Assembly: GCA_947380295.1 (NCBI GenBank)
Contig: CANCQK010000010.1
Location: 1 to 64,000 of the forward strand
Direction of reading: 5' to 3'
Origin: Bdellovibrionales bacterium
Lineage (GTDB): Bacteria > Bdellovibrionota > UBA1018
Length of the DNA: 64,000 bases
Position 1 is the stretch's first letter, and each line of letters opens with the position of its first letter. The notes below the pieces were generated by a model. The model was not told the DNA's origin. It worked only from the letters and a program-made list of their open reading frames with translations, and did not search any database. The position numbers and the translations under genes are program-made. Shown piece by piece: positions 49,791-56,733 of the stretch.

Positions 49791-51603
49791 ATCCAGTCAG
49801 AAAAAGGGTCCGATCGTAGGGATTGATCTTGGAACCACGAATAGCTTAGTGGCCATTGTTGAAAATGGTGTCCCCCGAGTATTAAGGGCAAAAGACGGTC
49901 AGTCTTTGATCCCTTCTGTGGTGTCCTTCGCGGATCAAAAGCACCCCGTGGTTGGCTCAGAAGCGAAGCGCAACAAAGTCATGGATGCCCAACATACCGT
50001 ATTTTCTGCAAAGAGATTGCTGGGCCGTGGGTTTGAGGACCTTAAGCCTATTTTGAGCTCCTTGCCTTATTCGTTGGTTGAAGATTCCGCTGCTGGTCTG
50101 GTGAAAGTCCAAGTGGGTGAAGGCAGGTATTCTGCAGTTGAGATTTCGGCGCTGATTTTGCGTGAAGTTAAAAAGAGGGCAGAAGAAGCCCTCAATTGCC
50201 CAGTCACTCAAGCCGTACTTACTGTTCCTGCTTACTTCAACGATGCTCAGCGGCAAGCGACCCGAACTGCAGGGCGCTTAGCAGGCCTGGATGTACTTAG
50301 AATTGTGAACGAACCGACCGCAGCTTCCCTGGCCTACGGTTTGGACAAAAAGCGTCAGGGGCTGATCGCTGTTTATGATCTCGGGGGTGGGACTTTTGAT
50401 GTCTCAATTCTCAAGCTCCAGGATGGGATTTTTGAGGTTTTGGCAACTCAAGGAGACACCCAGCTCGGGGGCGACGATTTAGACCAGGCCGTAGCTTCAG
50501 TCGCAGCTTTAGAGATTTCCAAAGTTTTTGGCATAGATATCTATGCAGATGTTCAACTCCACGCTTCTCTTTTAGAGGCAGCTGAGTCAGTTAAAGTTGC
50601 CCTTTCAACTCAGGCTGAAGCTGTTTTGGAGCTTAAATTGGGCGATCAAGTTTACAGCAGGGCTTGGACCCAGTCTGAGTTTGAGGCTCTCGTCAGGCCT
50701 ATCTTAGACCGAACGGAGGAGCCTTGCTTGAGAGCACTTCAGGATGCTGGATTGAAGCCCAGCGAGTTGTCTGACGTTGTGCTCGTCGGCGGTCCTTCTC
50801 GACTTAAGATTGTCCAAGATACGGCTCGGAAAATTTTCGGCAAAGAGCCCAATGCCTCAGTCCATCCGGACGAAGTCGTTGCGGAGGGCGCGGCGATTCA
50901 GGCTGATATCTTGGCTGGGAATAATCGTGATCTCCTGCTTCTTGATGTCGTTCCATTGTCCCTGGGTCTTGAGACCTACGGCGGATTGATGTCTACCTTG
51001 ATTCATCGAAATACTCGCATTCCTACCGTGGCTCGTGAAGTGTATACGACCTTCGTGGAGAACCAAACTGCCGTAGATATTCACGTTCTTCAAGGAGAAC
51101 GAGAGCGGGTCGAAGAAAATCGGAGCTTGGCTCGTTTCAAATTAGGCGGCATTCAGCCGGCCTCTGCAGGGATTCCGCGGGTTGAGGTGACTTTTTTAAT
51201 CGATGCTGATGGAATTCTTCAAGTGGCGGCTAAAGATCTGAGAACCGGGCAAGAGCAGTCGGTCGAAGTGCGACCTACCCATGGTTTAACTGATTCTGAA
51301 GTTGAAAAGATGCTGATCAATAGTTTAGAAAATGTTGAGGCCGATGAAGCCTATAAAAAATTAGTTGAAGCTCGAAACAAAGGTGAGCCAGTCGTTCGAG
51401 CCGTGGAGAAAAGCTGGGAGCAAGCTCAGGCTTTGCTCCCTCCTGAGGAGTACCAAGAAGTGCAGAATAAGCTTGAGGCCCTTCGTACTGCTTTGAAAGG
51501 GGAGGCGGTAGCTGCTATCTATGATGCCACCTCAGACTTGAATCGTGTCACGGTTCGCTTAGCTGAGTTATTGATTCGGGATTCACTCAAAGAAATGAGA
51601 TAG
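49774..51603 (+). CDS. hscA: Hsp70-type Fe-S chaperone HscA
   Basis: 609 residues. The ATPase domain starts GIDLGTTNSLVAIVENG and includes VYDLGGGTFDVSIL; the substrate-binding domain and a short lid follow. With HscB it stimulates cluster transfer from IscU. Position inside the isc operon and length distinguish it from DnaK. Confidence 0.96.
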   Translation: MSVQFESSQKKGPIVGIDLGTTNSLVAIVENGVPRVLRAKDGQSLIPSVVSFADQKHPVVGSEAKRNKVMDAQHTVFSAKRLLGRGFEDLKPILSSLPYSLVEDSAAGLVKVQVGEGRYSAVEISALILREVKKRAEEALNCPVTQAVLTVPAYFNDAQRQATRTAGRLAGLDVLRIVNEPTAASLAYGLDKKRQGLIAVYDLGGGTFDVSILKLQDGIFEVLATQGDTQLGGDDLDQAVASVAALEISKVFGIDIYADVQLHASLLEAAESVKVALSTQAEAVLELKLGDQVYSRAWTQSEFEALVRPILDRTEEPCLRALQDAGLKPSELSDVVLVGGPSRLKIVQDTARKIFGKEPNASVHPDEVVAEGAAIQADILAGNNRDLLLLDVVPLSLGLETYGGLMSTLIHRNTRIPTVAREVYTTFVENQTAVDIHVLQGERERVEENRSLARFKLGGIQPASAGIPRVEVTFLIDADGILQVAAKDLRTGQEQSVEVRPTHGLTDSEVEKMLINSLENVEADEAYKKLVEARNKGEPVVRAVEKSWEQAQALLPPEEYQEVQNKLEALRTALKGEAVAAIYDATSDLNRVTVRLAELLIRDSLKEMR

Positions 51604-51606
51604 ACT

Positions 51607-51906
51607 ATGCCAAAAGTAACGTTTATGCCGATGAATACGACCTTCGAAGCCAAGAAGGACCAAAGCATCTTAGATATTGCCCTCGATCATCATGTTCCAC
51701 TTCAGCATGCGTGCGGTGGATTTTGTGCCTGCACCACGTGTCATATTATTGTCAAAAGTGGCGCATCTGCCCTGTCCCCTATGGAAGACGAGGAGCAGGA
51801 GCGGCTTGAGAGAATGGGGATTCTGGACGACTATTCTCGGTTAAGCTGCCAGTCTAAAGTTCATGGAGATGTAGTTGTCGAAGTCGTGAATATCGATGAT
51901 CATTAA
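51607..51906 (+). CDS. fdx: adrenodoxin-type [2Fe-2S] ferredoxin Fdx
   Basis: 99 residues with ligands C36, C42, C45 and C81 in the C-x5-C-x2-C...C pattern, plus the extra C40 seen in isc ferredoxins (CGGFCACTTC). It supplies electrons for cluster assembly. It follows hscA by 3 bases and the next gene's ATG begins 3 bases after its stop, with AAGGA overlapping the stop. Confidence 0.96.
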   Translation: MPKVTFMPMNTTFEAKKDQSILDIALDHHVPLQHACGGFCACTTCHIIVKSGASALSPMEDEEQERLERMGILDDYSRLSCQSKVHGDVVVEVVNIDDH

Positions 51907-51909
51907 GGA

Positions 51910-53553
51910 ATGATATCGAACTTCCGACGGATTTCGTGGGCTCATCAGTTAGGCGCAGGATTGGGTCTACTTTGGACCATAAGCCTTTTGAGCTGTTTCT
52001 CTCAAGTCAAAGCGGCCCCCGCTCCTGTTCCGAAGGGTCGGAACTCAAAAATGGCTCTGCGAGAACCGAGTGAGTACGTTGGGAGAAAGTTCTCGTTCCG
52101 GATCCGAGGCGAGCCCGAAACTCTCGATTGGAATCGGGCTCATACCCCAGTCGAGGCAGCTCTGCTGATGAACCTCATGGAGGGCTTGGTCTCGATTGAT
52201 AGTCAGCTCAGGGTCACTCCAGCCTTGGCCGAGAGTTGGCGGCTTTCGTCGGATCACAAGACTTATACCTTTAAACTTCGACCCGGTGTTTTCTGGTCCG
52301 ATGGCGTTGAGCTGAAGGCGAAAGATTTCGTTTACAGCTGGAAACGGTTGCTTTCACCCCTGACCGCTGCAGCCTACTCTTATTTTCTTTTTGATATCGA
52401 TGGGGCCCATGAATTTCATGACGGTAGATATCAGAGCTTTGAGCAGGTGGGAGTCAAAGCCCTCGATGATCATACTCTCGAAGTTCGGCTGGTTAAACCC
52501 TTAGCTCACTGGATTACAATCCCAGCCTTTTGGGTGACCTTTCCTATGCGACAGGACGTGGTTGAGTCCAATGGAATTGGATGGGACACTCCTGGACGGA
52601 TGGTGAACCTCGGACCTTATTCTCTCGTGGCACACGAGTTCGGTTCAAAAATCGTGCTGAAGGCTAATCCTCGCTACTACGGCGAGCACGGAAATGTCGA
52701 TACCGTGATTGCTGAAATGATCAGTGACGATTCAGAAGCTTTGGTCAAGTTTCAAGCAGGACGGCTTGATTTTCTCACTGATATTTCTAGCATTGAATTA
52801 AAAAAATCAAAAAAAAGTACAGACTTTAAGACCTTTAGTCTTCTCAAAACCGCCTACCTAGGATTTGCCATCGATAAGTACCCCCTCTCTGATCTCAAGT
52901 TGAGAAAGGCAATTGCCATGTCTCTCGATCGAAGTCAGTTAGGTGGGTTGAAAAAGGCAGCGACGTCCTATGTGCCTCCAGGGATGCTGGGATATTCTCA
53001 AGACATAGGTATCAAATTTGATCCTACCCAAGCCCGTAAGCTTCTCCAATCTTCTGGGCTTGATTTGTCTCGCTCACTGAATATTGAATATAGTCTCCCT
53101 AATTGGGATAAGGCTATGGACACTGCTCGTTGGATTCAAGATCAGCTCAAAAAGAATTTGGGCATCATGGTTACGCTTAATCCGCAGGAGAATAAAACGT
53201 TTCGCAATCAACTTGCACTCCACGAAGCTCCACTTTTTTACGCAACTTGGACGGCTGACTATCCTGATCCAGATAATTTTTTATCAGTTTTTCTGAGTAA
53301 CTCGGGAAATAATTTTACTGCCTGGAAAAATGACCAGTTCGATGCGTCGGTGGAAAGAGCTCGGATTGAGTTTGATCTGAAACGGAGAGAAAAGATCTAT
53401 TTTGATCTCCAAAGAATGATCCAGGAGCAAAACGTAGTGATGATCCCACTTTACTATGAACCAAACTTGGCATTGGTCAGTGCTCGTGCTAAAAACGTGC
53501 AGTTGAATCCACTTGATTTTCTCTACCTGAGGAGCGTCCATGTTATCCCTTAA
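51910..53553 (+). CDS. peptide-type ABC transporter substrate-binding protein
   Basis: 547 residues of the extracellular solute-binding protein family 5 (OppA/DppA type). The N-terminal signal region ends in LLSCFSQ, which could be a lipobox, or cleavage may follow KAA. Core segments PETLDWNRAHTPVEAALLMN and RPGVFWSDGVELKAKDFVYSWKRLL are typical. No permease or ATPase genes are adjacent. Its location directly after fdx within the isc operon is unusual. It overlaps the next gene by 14 bases. Confidence 0.92.
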   Translation: MISNFRRISWAHQLGAGLGLLWTISLLSCFSQVKAAPAPVPKGRNSKMALREPSEYVGRKFSFRIRGEPETLDWNRAHTPVEAALLMNLMEGLVSIDSQLRVTPALAESWRLSSDHKTYTFKLRPGVFWSDGVELKAKDFVYSWKRLLSPLTAAAYSYFLFDIDGAHEFHDGRYQSFEQVGVKALDDHTLEVRLVKPLAHWITIPAFWVTFPMRQDVVESNGIGWDTPGRMVNLGPYSLVAHEFGSKIVLKANPRYYGEHGNVDTVIAEMISDDSEALVKFQAGRLDFLTDISSIELKKSKKSTDFKTFSLLKTAYLGFAIDKYPLSDLKLRKAIAMSLDRSQLGGLKKAATSYVPPGMLGYSQDIGIKFDPTQARKLLQSSGLDLSRSLNIEYSLPNWDKAMDTARWIQDQLKKNLGIMVTLNPQENKTFRNQLALHEAPLFYATWTADYPDPDNFLSVFLSNSGNNFTAWKNDQFDASVERARIEFDLKRREKIYFDLQRMIQEQNVVMIPLYYEPNLALVSARAKNVQLNPLDFLYLRSVHVIP

Positions 53554-53950
53554 AAGCGAAGTTGGTAAGGATGTAGGACCGTATCAGGAGGACGTTACTG
53601 CTGATCGTATCCTCAATTTTTGTAGAGCTATCGGGGCGACTGATTCCCATCAGGCGCCTCCGACGTTTCTGACTGTTTTTAGAAAAGCGGAATTTGAGCT
53701 TTTTAATCAGCTTGGCTTTGATCTTTCGCAGGTCCTCCATGCTGAACAGGAATATGAGTATGAGGGTATTATCTTAGCCGGTGATCGGGTTGAATTTAAG
53801 ACTGCCCTGACTCATGTTTTGGAAAAGCAAAGTACGAAGTCCTTTATGCAGTTTCTGACCTTCGAGACTGAATTTCATTCCGAACGAAACACGAATCGAT
53901 TGCAGATTGGAAAATCAAAAACCACAGTCGTGATCCGAGGGAGTATCTAG
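53540..53950 (+). CDS. MaoC-fold dehydratase subunit, first component
   Basis: 136 residues resembling the N-terminal half of MaoC-like dehydratases (HadA-type): DVTADRILNFCRAIG at the start, a long-chain binding region QEYEYEGIILAGDRVEFK. It lacks the D-x-N-P-x-H hydratase motif. It therefore probably works as a heterodimer with the next gene product, whose start is 3 bases downstream. Confidence 0.82.
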   Translation: MLSLKSEVGKDVGPYQEDVTADRILNFCRAIGATDSHQAPPTFLTVFRKAEFELFNQLGFDLSQVLHAEQEYEYEGIILAGDRVEFKTALTHVLEKQSTKSFMQFLTFETEFHSERNTNRLQIGKSKTTVVIRGSI

Positions 53951-53953
53951 ATC

Positions 53954-54358
53954 ATGTCCATTCAAAAAGGTCAGCAGGTCGAATTTAAATCAGATGGGCC
54001 TATTACTCGCGACCAGCTCAAAAATTACGCTCTAGCTTCTGGAGATTCTAATCCCATTCATCTCGACGAAGAAGTCGCTAAAAGAGTGGGTTTGCCAGGA
54101 ATTATTGCTCATGGAATGTTGATTGCCGCTAAAATTGCCGAGCGGGCCAAAGAGTTTGTGAGTGCTGAAACTCAACTTCAGGGCTTCGAATTGGTGAAGT
54201 TTCAGAGCCGATTCAAAGCAATGACCCTTTTGGGTGATACGCCATCCTATGGCGGCGTTGTGAAAGATTTTAACGGCCAGGAGCTCGTCCTCGACCTCCA
54301 GGCTAAGAACCAGCGCGGCGAAGTGACGACTCAGGGAACTGCTCGATTCAAGAAGTGA
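53954..54358 (+). CDS. MaoC-like dehydratase, catalytic subunit
   Basis: 134 residues with the hydratase-2 signature SGDSNPIHLDEEVA (D31, H36) and GIIAHGM (H53). It catalyses hydration or dehydration of beta-hydroxyacyl-CoA or -ACP. With the preceding subunit it mirrors the HadA/HadB pair of mycobacterial fatty-acid synthesis; the substrate here is not established. Confidence 0.88.
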   Translation: MSIQKGQQVEFKSDGPITRDQLKNYALASGDSNPIHLDEEVAKRVGLPGIIAHGMLIAAKIAERAKEFVSAETQLQGFELVKFQSRFKAMTLLGDTPSYGGVVKDFNGQELVLDLQAKNQRGEVTTQGTARFKK

Positions 54359-54434
54359 GTCGCCGGGTTTTCAGTCTGTCGGTCTTTTGAGTTGGTTTGT
54401 TCGTTGCAGTCTCTCGAGCTAAAGAGGGATTTCC

Positions 54435-54917
54435 ATGCTTCGTAAAAAACCCAAATCTCGAATTTCACATCTCAAAGCGCCTGGTGATCCTGAACCCGAG
54501 TATTGCAGCCCTGGCTCGATCGAGCAGCAACTGGACATGTGTGAGGAGGGTGAGCTGCGCGGAGACGAAATCGAACATCGCACCGAGGGGCTCGCCACTC
54601 CTGATGAACCCCGCACAGATGATCCTATGGAAGTTGTTGATGAAATGAACACTTACGAGATGAACTTCTCTGAGCGGGATCGGGAGGGAGATGAGATGTC
54701 CGGTGACGACCACTCGTCCGGTCTTCAAGGGGGTGAAGCAGAGTTGGAGCACCAGCGGCATATTGATTCAGGAATCCCCGGCTCGGATTATGACACATGG
54801 GTAGAATGGCCGAGTCCAGGGCCTGCGGCTCCCAGGTCGGCGGAGAGCGAGGAGATTCGAAAGACGCCCAAGACTGTGCGTCGAAAGTCAGCGCGGGGGA
54901 CTAAAAAAGCGGGATAA
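54435..54917 (+). CDS. low-complexity acidic protein, unknown
   Basis: 160 residues. Both ends are basic (MLRKKPKSRISHLKAP and KTVRRKSARGTKKAG), the middle is rich in Asp and Glu, with almost no hydrophobic core, so it is probably disordered. It has two cysteines. An AGAGGG site 6 bases before the ATG and a clean downstream hairpin support it being a real gene. Its basic C-terminus could bind nucleic acid or partners, but nothing in the sequence shows this. Confidence 0.6.
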   Translation: MLRKKPKSRISHLKAPGDPEPEYCSPGSIEQQLDMCEEGELRGDEIEHRTEGLATPDEPRTDDPMEVVDEMNTYEMNFSERDREGDEMSGDDHSSGLQGGEAELEHQRHIDSGIPGSDYDTWVEWPSPGPAAPRSAESEEIRKTPKTVRRKSARGTKKAG

Positions 54918-54922
54918 GAGGG

Positions 54923-54962
54923 TTCTGACAAAACAGGAAGGGGTCTTCCTTTTTTGTCAGAA
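54923..54962 (+). terminator. long hairpin terminator after the acidic protein
   Basis: Outer arms TTCTGACAAAA (54923-54933) with TTTTGTCAGAA (54952-54962), inner arms AGGAAG with CTTCCT, loop GGGT. The T-run is inside the 3' arm rather than after it. It ends just 18 bases before the next ATG, so it could also regulate the downstream ATPase. Confidence 0.7.
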
Positions 54963-54980
54963 GGAAGTTATCATTAAAAA

Positions 54981-56177
54981 ATGGCCCATACCCGAGAACG
55001 ATTTCTAGGACCCCTGATTGAGAAGGCTTTAAAGTTCAGTTCGATTGTAGGTGTTTTTGGTCATCGTCAAACTGGCAAAACTACATTAGTGGAAAATCTA
55101 GGGGCTGAGTATGTCACCTTGGATCGCGCTCAGGATTTGAACCTAGCTGAGCAGAACCCTGAAGCTTTTATCCTAAATCGGGAACTCCCTTTTGTGATTG
55201 ATGAGTGCCAGCTCGCACCGCTTCTTTTTCCTGCACTTAAAGACGCAGTCAGAATGAGGAAGTCTCCAGGTCAGTATTTGTTGACAGGCTCTGTTCGATT
55301 TACTAGTCGCAAAGTGATTCGTGAATCTCTGACTGGAAGATTATTTCAGCTTGAACTTCTGCCTTTGACACTAGAGGAAGCTCAGAGTCGGCCGCTTTCC
55401 GACGCCCTGATTCGATTCTTAAAAGCAAAAAACCTGAAAAGTTGGCAGGCCCCTGATAAAAATCCTAGTCGCTTGAATGAACTGCTTCGCCATTTTGAAG
55501 TCGGTGGGCTACCAGGCATTTGCTTCCACCGCGAGCCCGCGATTCGCGCAGGGAAGCTTGCATCTCACACGGATACCTTGTTGCGGCGAGATCTCCGTCT
55601 TGTTTGTGAGACTACTCTTCCAGCTTCGGTCGTCCAGTCAGTTCTAACAGAATTGGCTTTAGGTCAGGGAATGCCACTTGAGTTAGCAACTCTATCCAGG
55701 CGTGTTCGGGTATCAGTAAAAACCTTGCCGTATTTGATCGAAGCGTTTGAGGCGCTTTTTTTGGTTCGAATTCTTGAGTGTCGTGGGGGATCAAAAAAGC
55801 CCATTCTATTCTTTGAAGACTCCGGTCTTGCTCACTACTTTTCTAAGGGCAGAGTTCCTGAAAGTAGCTTTGCACTTAGACTGGCGTTTTCCCATTTTTT
55901 TCCACAGTTCCACTATAGACCTGAACTTGTTTCCCAGTCGTTCTGTTACCGAACTCGTGGCGGCGCAGAGGTGCCGCTAGCTTTTGACACGCAAATGGGT
56001 ATTTTGGGGGTGATTCCAACCTGGTTTGACACCCCTACTCCTGCTTTATTAGCTAGCGCACGGAGTTTTCAGAAGACCTTTCCTGGATCTAAAGTTTTGA
56101 TTCTGGGTCAGTGGAGCAGGAGAGGTGAGTTGGCTCCCAATGTCTGGGTCGATCATTGGAGTGCTTGGGTAGGATGA
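54981..56177 (+). CDS. AAA ATPase of the DUF4143 family, degenerate nuclease motif
   Basis: 398 residues. Walker A GHRQTGKT (27-34) and Walker B FVIDECQ (near 75) are intact, and RXXXXTGR-like ESLTGRLFQLELLPL follows. The C-terminal module has GGAEVPLAFD where the family normally has E-V-D, and no E-x-K is visible after it. The nuclease-like site thus looks inactive, unlike the copies at 37575 and 63080. It converges on the histone-fold gene with only 3 bases between stops. Confidence 0.85.
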   Translation: MAHTRERFLGPLIEKALKFSSIVGVFGHRQTGKTTLVENLGAEYVTLDRAQDLNLAEQNPEAFILNRELPFVIDECQLAPLLFPALKDAVRMRKSPGQYLLTGSVRFTSRKVIRESLTGRLFQLELLPLTLEEAQSRPLSDALIRFLKAKNLKSWQAPDKNPSRLNELLRHFEVGGLPGICFHREPAIRAGKLASHTDTLLRRDLRLVCETTLPASVVQSVLTELALGQGMPLELATLSRRVRVSVKTLPYLIEAFEALFLVRILECRGGSKKPILFFEDSGLAHYFSKGRVPESSFALRLAFSHFFPQFHYRPELVSQSFCYRTRGGAEVPLAFDTQMGILGVIPTWFDTPTPALLASARSFQKTFPGSKVLILGQWSRRGELAPNVWVDHWSAWVG

Positions 56178-56180
56178 CTC

Positions 56181-56696
56181 CTAGCCTCGCCCTAACAGAT
56201 CTCGATCCATGACCGTTTTACGTCCATGAGCATTGGCGCTTGTGATTGCCTGATCGGCAAAGTCCCGGACCTTTTTGGACAAAACCTCCATAACCGCGTC
56301 CGAAGTGCTCATTCCGGATTGGTCACGGATGTATTTTTTAACCTTGGAGACCACCACGAGGACCTCGTCTTCTGATCCGGTCAAAAACTCAGGCTGAGGA
56401 AGTTGCTGGGTTTGATTTGATGGGGTGTTTGAAACCAGCTTTACTGTCGCGCTCTGATGGGTTGAGACTCTTGGAGTCTGGGTTGCTGCTGCCTGCGCCG
56501 GGGCCCTTTTTTCAAAAGCCCCTGCATCGCGGTGGTTCATCACGGGGATGTGCGCGTCAAAACACCGTAGGTCGCAAAAAACTAAGTCAGTGCGGACTCG
56601 GTTACAGGTGGACACACTACAAATCCAATATTTTTGCCCAAACGAGATCAGTTTTTTACAGGTTGTGCATTTGCGCCAATAGGTGGGTTGATTCAT
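56181..56696 (-). CDS. zinc-module histone-fold protein (candidate ZZ-type bacterial histone)
   Basis: 171 residues. The N-terminus has six cysteines and two histidines (C10, C13, C26, C31, C41, C45, H49, H55), a two-zinc finger like HIT, MYND or ZZ modules. A flexible linker (56-105) rich in Ala, Thr, Ser and Gln follows. The last ~60 residues (111-171) read EVLVVVSKVKKYIRDQ, GMSTSDAVMEVLSKKV and HGRKTVMDRDL. This fits helix 1, loop 1, long helix 2 and loop 2 with the histone R-x-T-x4-D motif (R159, T161, D166) and a cut-short helix 3. It resembles the Bdellovibrio histone Bd0055. It follows the SNF2 gene on the same strand. Confidence 0.82.
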   Translation of the reverse strand: MNQPTYWRKCTTCKKLISFGQKYWICSVSTCNRVRTDLVFCDLRCFDAHIPVMNHRDAGAFEKRAPAQAAATQTPRVSTHQSATVKLVSNTPSNQTQQLPQPEFLTGSEDEVLVVVSKVKKYIRDQSGMSTSDAVMEVLSKKVRDFADQAITSANAHGRKTVMDRDLLGRG

Positions 56697-56705
56697 ATTA
56701 AAAAC

Positions 56706-56733
56706 AGTATATCTGGATGTTGGAGTATTTCAA
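56706..56733 (-). promoter_or_regulatory. promoter of the histone-fold gene
   Basis: On the minus strand TTGAAA (56728-56733) and TATACT (56706-56711) are 16 bases apart, each matching consensus at five of six positions. The -35 overlaps the SNF2 stop codon. The -10 ends 9 bases before the ATG and no Shine-Dalgarno is visible, so the transcript would be leaderless or nearly so. Confidence 0.6.
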
